A stretch of DNA of 15,520 bases from NCBI GenBank assembly GCA_946886245.1, contig CAMPIF010000041.1, positions 1 through 15,520 of the forward strand. Direction: 5' to 3'. The position numbers were made by a program, and so were the translations under genes. Of this stretch, positions 1-7,086 are shown in pieces (the stretch's first letter is position 1; each line of letters starts with the position of its first letter). Source of the stretch: Ectopseudomonas composti (GTDB lineage Bacteria; Pseudomonadota; Gammaproteobacteria; Pseudomonadales; Pseudomonadaceae). Under the pieces are notes generated by a model, which ran no database searches, was not told the DNA's origin, and saw only the letters and a program-made list of their open reading frames with translations.

Positions 1-1245
1 GTCGTAATAGGTCTCGGTGGTTTCCAGCAGGGCGCGCTGGGCGTCCAGTTGCTGGCGGTAGGTGGTACGTGCGGCGAGGCGGTCAGCGACTTCCTGGAAA
101 GCCACCTGAATGGCTTTCTCGTACTCGGCGACGCGGATGTCGCTCTGCAGTTCGGCATAGTCGAGGTTGGCGCGCAGACGTCCGGCGTTGAAGATCGGCA
201 GGCTGATCTGCGGCTGGAACAGCCAGGTGCCCGAGCCGCCGTCGAACAGGCCGGACAACTGGCTGCTGGCGGTACCGGCATTGGCGGTCAGGCTGATGCT
301 GGGGAAGAACGCCGCACGCGCCGCGCCGATATTGGCATCGGCGGCCTTGAGCTGGTACTCGGCCTGCAGCAGGTCGGGGCGACGCTGCAGCAAGTCGGCG
401 GGCAAGCCAGCCGGTACCTGCTCCAGCAGTTCGGCGTTCAATGCCAGACCTTGCGGCAGGTCGGCCGGTAGGCCAGTGCCGAGCAGTTGAGTCAGGGCGT
501 TGCGATCCTGAGCGACCAGGCGCTGGTACTGCGCCAGGCTGACGCGGGCGCTGTCCACCGAGCTGCGTGCCTGGCTCAGGGCCAGGGCATCGGCGACGCC
601 GACGTCGAAGCTGCGCTGGGTCAGCTGGTAGCTTTCCTCGAAGGTCTTCAGGGTGTCCTGGGTCAGTTGCAGCAGCGCCTGATCCGCCTGCCATTGCAGG
701 TAGGCGTTGGCGACGCTGGCGACCAGGCTGATCTGCGTGCTGCGCTGGGCCTGTTCGGTGGCCAGGTACTGCTGCAGGGCCTGCTCGCTGAGGCTGCGGA
801 TACGACCGAAGAAATCCAGCTCCCAGGCGTTGACGCCCAGGGTCGCGCTGTACTGGCCGCTGGTGCGGGCTTCGCCGGTCTGGCTCAGATCGGCAGGCAG
901 GCGCTGGCGAGTGCCGGCGCCGTCGGCGGAAACCGAAGGCAGCAGGTCGGCACGCTGGATGCGGTACAGCGCGCGATAGGCTTCGACGTTCAGCGCAGCG
1001 ACACGCAGGTCGCGGTTGTTCTCCAGTGCCACCTGCACCAGTTGCTGCAGCGCCGGGTCGCGGAAGAACTCGCGCCATTGCAGGTCGGCCGCCGCACGGC
1101 TGCCTTCGCTGGCGGCGCTGCCATAGGCTTCGCCTTGCGGCCAGTCGGCGGCCACCGGAGCGTCAGGGCGCTGATAGTCGGGAATCAGGCTGCAGCCGCT
1201 GAGCAGAGCGGCGGCCACGGCCAGGGACAACAGGGACTGCCTCAT
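1..1245 (-). CDS. ttgC: Outer-membrane efflux lipoprotein, OprM/TtgC family (3' end beyond window)
   Basis: This is the outer-membrane channel of a tripartite RND pump; as a trimer it forms the TolC-like exit duct joined to the TtgA adaptor and TtgB pump. Reading down from the ATG at 1243-1245 gives 415 open codons to the window edge; the family is about 485 residues, so roughly the last 70 are missing. The N-terminus is a lipoprotein signal with lipobox L-S-G-C and lipidated Cys18, followed by SLIPDYQRP, which closely resembles OprM as I remember it. Two OEP repeats follow, with OprM-like stretches such as [16 protein letters not shown] and [18 protein letters not shown]. The start overlaps the ttgB stop by four bases (ATGA) and has a strong GGAGGT site just upstream, so translation is probably coupled. 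Family certain; the symbol oprM would be equally fair. Confidence 0.96.
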   Translation of the reverse strand, partial: MRQSLLSLAVAAALLSGCSLIPDYQRPDAPVAADWPQGEAYGSAASEGSRAAADLQWREFFRDPALQQLVQVALENNRDLRVAALNVEAYRALYRIQRADLLPSVSADGAGTRQRLPADLSQTGEARTSGQYSATLGVNAWELDFFGRIRSLSEQALQQYLATEQAQRSTQISLVASVANAYLQWQADQALLQLTQDTLKTFEESYQLTQRSFDVGVADALALSQARSSVDSARVSLAQYQRLVAQDRNALTQLLGTGLPADLPQGLALNAELLEQVPAGLPADLLQRRPDLLQAEYQLKAADANIGAARAAFFPSISLTANAGTASSQLSGLFDGGSGTWLFQPQISLPIFNAGRLRANLDYAELQSDIRVAEYEKAIQVAFQEVADRLAARTTYRQQLDAQRALLETTETYYD

Positions 1246-4200
1246 TGCAGTACCTCCTTCTCGTTTTCACGGGTCGGCTCGGGGCGCTTCTTCTCGAAAA
1301 TCGAGCAGACCACGACGTAGAACAGTGGAATCCAGAAGATCGCCAGGATCATCGCGCTGAGCATGCCGCCGATCACCCCGGTGCCGATGGCGTGCTTGCT
1401 GCCGGCGCCGGCACCACTGGCGATGGCCAGTGGCAGACAGCCGAGGATGAACGCCAGCGAAGTCATGATGATCGGGCGCAAGCGCATGCGGCAGGCTTCG
1501 ATGGCCGCTTCGGCGAAGGTCATGCCCTGTTCGTACTGGGCCTTGGCGAACTCGACGATGAGAATCGCGTTACGCGCCGACAGGCCGATGGTGGTGAGCA
1601 GGCCAACCTTGAAGAACACGTCGTTGGACAGGCCACGCAGCTCGGTGAACATCAAGGCGCCAATGATCCCCAGCGGCACCACCAGCATCACCGCGAACGG
1701 GATCGACCAGCTCTCGTACAGGGCTGCCAGGCACAGGAACACCACGATGGCGGAGATCACGAACAGTGCAGTGGTCTGCGAGCCTGCCAGGCGCTCCTCG
1801 TAGGACAACCCGGTCCAGGAGTAGCCGACGCCCTGTGGCAATTGCGAGGCGATTTCCTCGACGGCGGCCATGGCATCACCGGTGCTGTAGCCAGGCGCCG
1901 GAGCACCGAGGATTTCCACCGCCGAGACGCCGTTGTAGCGCGCCAGCTTCGGCGCACCATAGGTCCATTCACCGCTGGCGAAGGCGCTGAACGGCACCAT
2001 GCGGCCCTGGTCGTTGCGCACGTACCACTTGTTCAGGTCTTCCGGGCTCATGCGTGCTTCGGATGTGCCTTGCAGGTAGACCTTCTTCACGCGACCGCGA
2101 TCGATGAAGTCGTTGACGTAACTGGCACCCCAGGCAATCGACAGGGTGCTGTTGATGTCCGCCAGCGACAGGCCGAGGGCGCGGGCGCGCTCGTCATCGA
2201 TCAGCAACTGGTACTGCGCCTCGTCGCGCAGGCCGTTGGCGCGCACGCTGTCGAGCACCGGGTGCTGGTTGGCCAGCTGCAGGAACTTGTCGCGTGCCTC
2301 GTTCATCACCTGGTGGCCGACGCCCGCCTGATCCTGCAGGAAGAAGTTGAAGCCGGTGGCGTTACCCATCTCCATGACCGCTGGCGGGGCGAAGGCGAAC
2401 ACCATCGCATCACGGAAGCTGAAGAAGTGCATCTGCGCACGTTGCGCCAGCGCGGCTACGCCATTCTCCTCACCCGGGCGTTCGCCCCAGGGCTTGAGCA
2501 TGATGAAGGCCATACCGGAACTCTGACCACGGCCGGCGAAGTTGAAGCCGGTGACGGTGAACACCGACTTGACCGTGCTCGCTTCGTCCTCCAGCAGGTA
2601 CTGGCGCATCTCGTCGACCACCACCTGGGTACGCTCGGCACTGGAGCCGGACGGCGTCTGTACCTGGGCGAAGAGCACGCCCTGGTCTTCCTCGGGGAGG
2701 AAGGCGGTGGGGATGCGGGTGAACATCCACGCCATGATGATGACGATCACCAGGTACAGCAGCAGGTAGGGCGCCTTGCGCTTGATCATGCCCGCAACGC
2801 CGCGCTGATAGGCATTGCTGCCGCGCTCGAAGGTGCGGTTGAACCAGCCGAAGAAGCCGCGCTTGGCCTCGTGGTGATCGCCATCGATGGGCTTGAGCAG
2901 GGTGGCGCACAGCGCCGGGGTGAAGATCAGCGCCACCAGCACCGACAGAGCCATGGCCGAGACGATGGTGATGGAGAACTGCCGGTAGATCACCCCGGTG
3001 GAGCCGCCGAAGAACGCCATCGGCAGGAACACTGCCGAGAGCACCAGGCCAATGCCCACCAGTGCGCCCTGGATTTGCCCCATGGACTTGCGCGTCGCTT
3101 CCTTGGGCGATAGCCCATCCTCGCGCATCACTCGTTCGACGTTTTCCACCACCACGATGGCGTCGTCCACCAGCAGGCCGATGGCCAGGACCATGGCGAA
3201 CATGGTCAGGGTATTGATGGAGAAACCGAACGCGGCAAGTATGCCGAAGGTGCCGAGCAGTACCACCGGCACCGCCATGGTCGGAATGATGGTGGCGCGC
3301 AGGTTCTGCAGGAACAGGAACATCACCAGGAACACCAGCACGATGGCCTCGAACAGGGTGTGCACCACCCCTTCGATGGAGGCCGAGATTACCGGCGTGG
3401 TGTCGTAGGGGAAGACCACTTCCATGCCGGCCGGGAAGAACGGCTCGAGATTGGAGATGGTTTCACGCACCGCCTTGGCGGTATCCAGGGCGTTGGCGCC
3501 GGTGGCCAGGCGAATCGCCAGACCGGAGGCCGGCAGGCCGTTGAACTGCGCGTTGATGGCGTAGTTCTCGCCGCCCAGCTCGACCTTGGCGATGTCACCC
3601 AGGCGCACCTGAGAGCCATCGGGCTGAACCTTGAGCAGAATCTTGCGGAACTCTTCCGGGGTCTGCAGGCGCGTCTTGCCAATGATGGTGGCGTTGAGCT
3701 GATTGCCCGGCGCCGCAGGCAGGCCGCCGAACTGGCCGGAAGAAATCTGCACGTTCTGCGCCTGGATGGCGCTGCGCACGTCAACTGGAGTCAGCTGGAA
3801 GCTGTTGAGCTTGGCCGGGTCGAGCCAGATACGCATGGCGTACTGCGCGCCGAACACCTGGAAGTCGCCGACGCCCTTGGTCCGCGAGATCGGGTCCTGC
3901 AGGTTGGAGACGATGTAGTCCGACAGGTCTTCACGGGTCATGCTGCCGTCTTTCGACACCACGCCGATGACCATCAGGAAGTTGCGCACCGACTTGGTCA
4001 CGCGGATGCCCTGTTGCTGGACTTCCTGTGGCAGCAGCGGGGTGGCCAGTTGCAGCTTGTTCTGCACCTGGACCTGGGCGATATCCGGGTTCACCCCCTG
4101 TTCGAAGGTAACGATGATCTCCATGCTGCCGTCGGAGTTGCTCGACGAGCTGACGTAGCGCAGGCCGTCGATACCGTTGAGCTGCTGCTCGATCACCTGC

Positions 4201-4385
4201 ACCACGGTGTCCTGCACCGTCTGCGCCGAGGCGCCCGGGTAGCTGACCTGGATGGCAACGGCAGGCGGCGCGATGCTCGGGTACTGGTTGATCGGCAGCT
4301 TGAGGATGGACAGGCCACCCGCCAGCATGATCACCAGGGCGATCACCCAGGCGAAGATCGGCCGGTCGATAAAGAATCTGGACAT
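1242..4385 (-). CDS. ttgB: RND multidrug efflux pump inner-membrane subunit, MexB/TtgB family
   Basis: Proton-driven drug/solvent antiporter of the HAE-1 RND family, an inner-membrane trimer that captures substrates from periplasm and membrane and passes them to the adaptor and OprM-type channel. It has 1047 residues (MexB 1046). The N-terminus [17 protein letters not shown] is typical. The proton-relay pair Asp407-Asp408 sits in [17 protein letters not shown] of TM4. The Arg and Thr of TM11 ([14 protein letters not shown]) are present, but the TM10 relay lysine (AcrB Lys940) is Arg938 here, in [13 protein letters not shown]. The C-terminal tail is short and charged. The start is supported by GGAG nine bases upstream. 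It lies 14 bp after ttgA and overlaps ttgC by four bases, so the three genes form one operon. Family assignment is certain; substrate range is not readable. Confidence 0.98.
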   Translation of the reverse strand: MSRFFIDRPIFAWVIALVIMLAGGLSILKLPINQYPSIAPPAVAIQVSYPGASAQTVQDTVVQVIEQQLNGIDGLRYVSSSSNSDGSMEIIVTFEQGVNPDIAQVQVQNKLQLATPLLPQEVQQQGIRVTKSVRNFLMVIGVVSKDGSMTREDLSDYIVSNLQDPISRTKGVGDFQVFGAQYAMRIWLDPAKLNSFQLTPVDVRSAIQAQNVQISSGQFGGLPAAPGNQLNATIIGKTRLQTPEEFRKILLKVQPDGSQVRLGDIAKVELGGENYAINAQFNGLPASGLAIRLATGANALDTAKAVRETISNLEPFFPAGMEVVFPYDTTPVISASIEGVVHTLFEAIVLVFLVMFLFLQNLRATIIPTMAVPVVLLGTFGILAAFGFSINTLTMFAMVLAIGLLVDDAIVVVENVERVMREDGLSPKEATRKSMGQIQGALVGIGLVLSAVFLPMAFFGGSTGVIYRQFSITIVSAMALSVLVALIFTPALCATLLKPIDGDHHEAKRGFFGWFNRTFERGSNAYQRGVAGMIKRKAPYLLLYLVIVIIMAWMFTRIPTAFLPEEDQGVLFAQVQTPSGSSAERTQVVVDEMRQYLLEDEASTVKSVFTVTGFNFAGRGQSSGMAFIMLKPWGERPGEENGVAALAQRAQMHFFSFRDAMVFAFAPPAVMEMGNATGFNFFLQDQAGVGHQVMNEARDKFLQLANQHPVLDSVRANGLRDEAQYQLLIDDERARALGLSLADINSTLSIAWGASYVNDFIDRGRVKKVYLQGTSEARMSPEDLNKWYVRNDQGRMVPFSAFASGEWTYGAPKLARYNGVSAVEILGAPAPGYSTGDAMAAVEEIASQLPQGVGYSWTGLSYEERLAGSQTTALFVISAIVVFLCLAALYESWSIPFAVMLVVPLGIIGALMFTELRGLSNDVFFKVGLLTTIGLSARNAILIVEFAKAQYEQGMTFAEAAIEACRMRLRPIIMTSLAFILGCLPLAIASGAGAGSKHAIGTGVIGGMLSAMILAIFWIPLFYVVVCSIFEKKRPEPTRENEKEVLQ

Positions 4386-4399
4386 TCAGTACTTCTCCG

Positions 4400-5548
4400 T
4401 TAGTCCTGGCCGCTGGCTGGTTCGGCGTCTTGGGCAGGCTGTTCGGTGTTGACGTTGCCGGCCGGCACGGCCTTGACCTCGGCGCCAGGCTGCACGAACT
4501 GCAGGCCCTCGGTGATCAGGCGGTCGCCTTCGTTCAGGCCTTCCTCTACCAGCCAGGCACTGCCGGCGGTGCGATCAGCCTTGAGCACGCGCAGTTCGAC
4601 CTTGTTGTCGGCGCCCACCACCATTGCCGTGGGTTCGCCGCGCTGGTTGCGCGTCACACCCTGCTGCGGGGCGAGGATGGCGTTCTGCTTGACGCCGGAG
4701 AGCAGCTCGGCATGCACGAACATGCCCGGCAGCAGCAGGTGGTCCGGGTTGGGGAACACGGCGCGCAGGGTCACCGAGCCGGTGCTTTCGTCCACTGCCA
4801 CTTCGGAGAATTCCAGCGTGCCTTCATGGGCGTAACGGCTGCCGTCCTCCAGTTTCAGCGCGACCTTGGCGGCGCTGTCGCTGGCCTTCTGCAGGCGACC
4901 ATCGGCCAGGTCACGGCGCAGACGCAGCAGTTCCTTGCTCGATTGGGTGACGTCGACGTAGATCGGATCGAGCTGCTGGATGGTGGCCATGGCGCCCGCC
5001 TGGCCATTGCTGACCAGCGCACCTTCGGTTACCGCAGAGCGGCCGATGCGACCGCTGATCGGCGCCATCACCCTGGTGTAGCGCAGGTCGATGCGCGCCT
5101 GCTCCAGCGCGGCGTCAGCCTGCAGGGCGGCGGCGCGGGCTTCGTCATAGGCCTGCTGGCTGACGGCCCGGTCGGCGACCAGCAGCTTGTAGCGATCAGC
5201 CAGGGACTTGGCGGAAAGCTGCGTGGCCTGGGCGCTCTTGAACGTGGCTTGGTAGGTGGCTGGGTCGATCTGGTACAGCTGCTGACCCGCCTTGACCTCG
5301 CTGCCTTCGGTGAACAGGCGCTTCTGAATGATGCCGTTGACCTGTGGGCGCACCTCGGCGATGCGATAGGCGCTGGTGCGCCCCGGCACTTCACTGGTCA
5401 GTGCAAAGGGCTTGGCTTCGAGCGTGACCACGCCGACTTGCGGGGTTTGCTGGGTCTGTGGGGCGCTGGATTCCTGGCAGCCGGTGAGACTGAGCATTGC
5501 CACGGCGATGGCGGAAACCAAGACAGCGAAGGCTGGCTTCGAGTGCAT
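4400..5548 (-). CDS. ttgA: RND efflux periplasmic adaptor lipoprotein, MexA/TtgA family
   Basis: Membrane-fusion protein bridging the TtgB pump and the TtgC channel in the periplasm. It has 382 residues (MexA 383). The chosen ATG at 5546-5548 has an upstream GAGG site and starts a lipoprotein signal with lipobox L-T-G-C and Cys24; a TTG start 11 codons upstream would lengthen the basic region without need. After the Cys there is a short Gln/Ser/Pro linker, a first beta/lipoyl half (EVRPQVNGIIQKRLFTEGSE), an alpha-helical hairpin about residues 95-165 rich in Ala/Gln, the second lipoyl half (RVMAPISGRIGRSAVTEGAL), then beta-barrel and membrane-proximal domains. The C-terminus is Gln/Ala/Pro/Glu-rich and poorly conserved. 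It is first in the operon, about 68 bases from a probable transcription start under the TtgR operator. Confidence 0.97.
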   Translation of the reverse strand: MHSKPAFAVLVSAIAVAMLSLTGCQESSAPQTQQTPQVGVVTLEAKPFALTSEVPGRTSAYRIAEVRPQVNGIIQKRLFTEGSEVKAGQQLYQIDPATYQATFKSAQATQLSAKSLADRYKLLVADRAVSQQAYDEARAAALQADAALEQARIDLRYTRVMAPISGRIGRSAVTEGALVSNGQAGAMATIQQLDPIYVDVTQSSKELLRLRRDLADGRLQKASDSAAKVALKLEDGSRYAHEGTLEFSEVAVDESTGSVTLRAVFPNPDHLLLPGMFVHAELLSGVKQNAILAPQQGVTRNQRGEPTAMVVGADNKVELRVLKADRTAGSAWLVEEGLNEGDRLITEGLQFVQPGAEVKAVPAGNVNTEQPAQDAEPASGQD

Positions 5549-5620
5549 CTGAGAACCTCGTTTTATCGAATCATGGCCCAAGGGGCGAAGGGGACGAAGG
5601 CAGGGGAAAAAATCGATGGA

Positions 5621-5652
5621 GGAATATACTTACGTACGTGAATGTTTGTAAA
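5621..5652. promoter_or_regulatory. TtgR operator in the ttgA-ttgR divergent region
   Basis: Read on the minus strand, the segment is TTTACAAACA, nine bases, then GTAAGTATATTCC. From memory, the P. putida TtgR operator has the same two blocks with the same nine-base gap; only the middle differs, here containing the self-complementary ACGTACGT. TTAC/GTAA half-sites flank the centre. Overlap with both promoters fits a repressor of the pump and of its own gene, as described for TtgR. Confidence 0.82.
5623..5652 (-). promoter_or_regulatory. ttgA operon promoter
   Basis: On the minus strand there is a -35 TTTACA (5647-5652) and a -10 TATATT (5623-5628) separated by 18 bp. The predicted start would be near 5616, leaving a leader of about 68 bases to the ttgA ATG. 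The whole promoter lies inside the TtgR operator, so bound repressor would block RNA polymerase. Boxes are read directly; use in vivo is inferred. Confidence 0.75.
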
Positions 5653-5674
5653 TGCCTAAAGCTGCCTGCATACT
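5646..5674 (+). promoter_or_regulatory. Probable ttgR promoter
   Basis: On the plus strand TTGTAA (5646-5651) and CATACT (5669-5674) are spaced by 17 bp and would start transcription near 5681, about 47 bases before the ttgR ATG. The -35 box overlaps the operator, consistent with autorepression. The boxes are imperfect, so the assignment rests mainly on position. Confidence 0.55.
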
Positions 5675-5727
5675 CTCGCTTGTCCTTCCTTACCGAAGGG
5701 TTACGGCAAAGCGACAGTAGGTGACAG

Positions 5728-6384
5728 ATGGCCAGAAGAACCAAAGAGGAAGCGCAGGCGACACGGGTGCAGATACTCGATGCCGCCGAGCGGGTGTTCC
5801 ATGCCCAGGGTGTTTCCCATGCGTCTCTGGCCCAGGTGGCAAAAGAAGCCGGCGTCAGCCGCGGCGCCATCTACTGGCATTTCGAGAACAAGATCGACCT
5901 GTTTCAGGCGATGCTCGAACGTCTGCGCCTGCCGCTCGAGGAACTGTCGCGTGCCAGCGAGAGCGAGGATGAGCCGGACCCGCTGGGCTGCATGCGCGAG
6001 TTGCTGATCAAGGCCCTGACGCGCCTGGCTTGCGAGCCGCAGACCCACCGCACCCATGACATCCTGCGTTACAAATGCGAATACACCGGTGAGCTGCTCG
6101 GCCTGCGCGAACGCATGCAGGCGCTGAGCCTGGAGTGCGATCAGCGTATTGCCAGGGCGCTGAGCAACGCGGTCAACAAGGGCCAGTTGCCGAGCGACCT
6201 GGACTGCGCGCGCGCGGCGGTCTGTCTGCATGCCTATATGGAAGGCATCGAGGCCAACTGGTTGCTGGTGCCCAACTTCGACCTGGCGCAGCAGGCGCCC
6301 GCGCTGGTCGATACCGCGCTGCACATGCTGCGCAGTCAGGCGCTGCGCCTGATGCCGGTCAGTCAGCTGCCTGACGAGAGGTAG
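5728..6384 (+). CDS. ttgR: TetR-family repressor of the efflux operon, TtgR
   Basis: Homodimeric ligand-responsive repressor that binds the operator upstream of ttgABC and leaves DNA when drugs, solvents or flavonoids occupy its C-terminal pocket (family knowledge). The protein has 218 residues. MARRTKEEAQATRVQIL begins the TetR helix-turn-helix, whose recognition region GVSRGAIYWHFENK ends near residue 57. RASESEDE-DPLGCMR and the later ALSNAV-GQLPSDLD stretch closely resemble TtgR rather than other TetR proteins. An AGGTG site lies just before the ATG. The gene is divergent from ttgA. Its stop codon TAG falls in the first bases (gTAGgg) of a palindromic repeat, and about 36 bp of its 3' end is duplicated downstream; the C-terminal tail may therefore differ from that of relatives. 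Confidence 0.95.
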   Translation: MARRTKEEAQATRVQILDAAERVFHAQGVSHASLAQVAKEAGVSRGAIYWHFENKIDLFQAMLERLRLPLEELSRASESEDEPDPLGCMRELLIKALTRLACEPQTHRTHDILRYKCEYTGELLGLRERMQALSLECDQRIARALSNAVNKGQLPSDLDCARAAVCLHAYMEGIEANWLLVPNFDLAQQAPALVDTALHMLRSQALRLMPVSQLPDER

Positions 6385-6442
6385 GGCGCGCCGTGCGCAC
6401 CTGGGGCCAGCCGGTGTTTTCGCTGCGCACAGCGCCCCCTAC
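6381..6442. repeat. 62-bp imperfect palindrome, copy A
   Basis: Two 21-base arms, GTAGGGCGCGCC... (6381-6401) and ...CAGCGCCCCCTAC (6422-6442), are inverted repeats with three mismatches around a 20-base centre containing AGCCGGTGTTTTC. Same length and architecture as the copy at 6916-6977. It starts at the ttgR stop codon and could fold into a strong hairpin able to end transcription from either side, though no terminal T-run follows. Probably a REP/MITE-like non-coding element. Confidence 0.8.
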
Positions 6443-6448
6443 GGCTGT

Positions 6449-6484
6449 TCGATACCGCGCTGCACATGCTGCGCAGTCAGGCGC
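6449..6484 (+). repeat. Exact 36-bp duplicate of the ttgR 3' region
   Basis: These 36 bases are identical to 6308-6343 inside ttgR (codons about 194-206, VDTALHMLRSQA). The copy lies 141 bp downstream and is again followed by a GTAGGG element, but about 29 bp of the ttgR tail is missing between them. This is best read as a tandem duplication of the ttgR end plus palindrome, followed by small deletions. It is not translated in a useful frame. Confidence 0.9.
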
Positions 6485-6492
6485 CTGGCGAG

Positions 6493-6555
6493 GTAGGGTG
6501 CGCCGTGCGCACCAGGGGCCTGCACCCTACGCCATCGCAAGCAGGGCTGAGATTC
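6493..6555. repeat. Truncated palindromic repeat, copy B, with shared tail
   Basis: The left arm (6493-6513) is intact, but the centre and most of the right arm are lost, leaving TGCACCCTAC (6521-6530). Next comes a 23-base tail, CATCGCAAGCAGGG...GATTC (6533-6555), identical to the sequence just after copy C at 6980-7002. The tail reaches into the stop codon of the convergent small gene, so the ttgR-to-small-gene gap is almost all repeat-derived. Confidence 0.78.
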
Positions 6556-6736
6556 AGCTCGCCTGACGCTGCGCGGGCCAGTCGGGCAGGTTGTGTGGCG
6601 CGCGCAAGCGGGCTTGCAGCCTGACGACGAACTGGCGGGCCTCCTCTTCGCTGCGAAAACTCACGCAATGCTGATCCAGTCGTACCTGCCACAGGCATTC
6701 GCCGCCCTGATCGCGCGGCTGAACGAGAACTTTCAT
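6554..6736 (-). CDS. Small conserved-looking protein of unknown function (60 aa)
   Basis: I do not recognise a named family. The ATG at 6734-6736 is preceded by AGAGGTGG at good spacing; a longer reading upstream (17 codons) lacks a comparable site and would cover the likely promoter. The protein starts MKVLVQPRDQGGECLWQVRL, continues with an acidic/basic helix-like segment (SEEEARQFVVRLQARLRAP) and ends in a Pro/Arg/Gln tail. It has no signal peptide or membrane segment, and a single Cys14. The pattern of beta strands then a helix suggests a tiny cytoplasmic fold. It is convergent with ttgR, and its stop shares bases with a repeat. An Anr/FNR-type box sits upstream, so low-oxygen expression is plausible. 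Coding status is supported by the ribosome site and promoter arrangement; function is unknown. Confidence 0.72.
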   Translation of the reverse strand: MKVLVQPRDQGGECLWQVRLDQHCVSFRSEEEARQFVVRLQARLRAPHNLPDWPAQRQAS

Positions 6737-6789
6737 GCGAACCACCTCTTTAAGCTGCGGCGAATCGCCGGTGCTTGTTGGGGACAATC

Positions 6790-6830
6790 AGGATAGTTCG
6801 CTTGCATGACCTTGTTCTGATCTGGATCAA
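6790..6830 (-). promoter_or_regulatory. Probable Anr/FNR-dependent promoter of the small gene
   Basis: CTGAT-CTGG-ATCAA (6817-6830) matches the Anr/FNR consensus TTGAT-N4-ATCAA at nine of ten informative positions. On the minus strand a -10-like TATCCT lies at 6790-6795. A start near 6783 would put the centre of the box about 41 bases upstream, the classic class II activator position, with a leader of about 46 bases to the ATG at 6736. No good -35 box is seen, as expected for an activated promoter. Confidence 0.62.
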
Positions 6831-6915
6831 ATGGCCGACCAGCGTGACGGCCGCTTCGCGATAAGCGGTACCGTGAAGTCAACGCTGGGTCAGGCGAGGG
6901 GGCTGAAGCAGGGAG

Positions 6916-7002
6916 GTAGGGTGCGCTGTGCGCACCAGGTATTAGCCGGTTTTTTCGGTGTGCACAGCGCACCCTACGACATCGCAAGCAGGGCTGAGAT
7001 TC
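6916..7002. repeat. 62-bp palindrome, copy C, plus 23-bp shared tail
   Basis: The arms at 6916-6936 (GTAGGGTGCGCTGTGCGCAC...) and 6957-6977 (...CACAGCGCACCCTAC) pair over 21 bases with one mismatch around a 20-base centre containing AGCCGGTTTTTTC. This is the best-preserved member. Bases 6980-7002 repeat the 23-base tail found after copy B. It lies in non-coding DNA where transcripts of the oxidoreductase operon, coming from the right, would end. It may act as a terminator or RNA-stabilising hairpin. Confidence 0.85.
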
Positions 7003-7086
7003 GTGGGCCGGGCGGCGTTCCGTTTCAGCCCACCACACCGACTCACCGCACTGCCCTGCCCCAGGCGACCCAGCCCAGCATCGGCC

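Larger units (their letters stand above)
6737..7086. other. Intergenic region between the small gene and the oxidoreductase gene
   Basis: This 350-bp gap holds the ribosome site and Anr-type promoter of the small gene (to 6830), about 85 bp with no feature I can support (6831-6915), palindrome copy C with its tail (6916-7002), and a GC-rich end. In the last part GTGGGC (7003-7008) and GCCCAC (7028-7033) could pair as a weak six-base stem downstream of the oxidoreductase stop, but there is no T-run, so I do not call a terminator. Confidence 0.6.

Noticed and set aside
83..1078. Open frame of 331 codons on the minus strand within ttgC
   Set aside because: Out of frame with the OprM-type protein, which reads open over 1-1245 with clear family motifs; the Arg/Pro/Gln-rich product is a shadow.
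1245..3113. Open frame of 622 codons on the plus strand opposite ttgB
   Set aside because: Shadow of the RND pump gene; composition typical of antisense frames and no domain visible.
7003..7033. GTGGGC/GCCCAC as terminator of the oxidoreductase operon
   Set aside because: Only six pairs with a long loop and no T-run.
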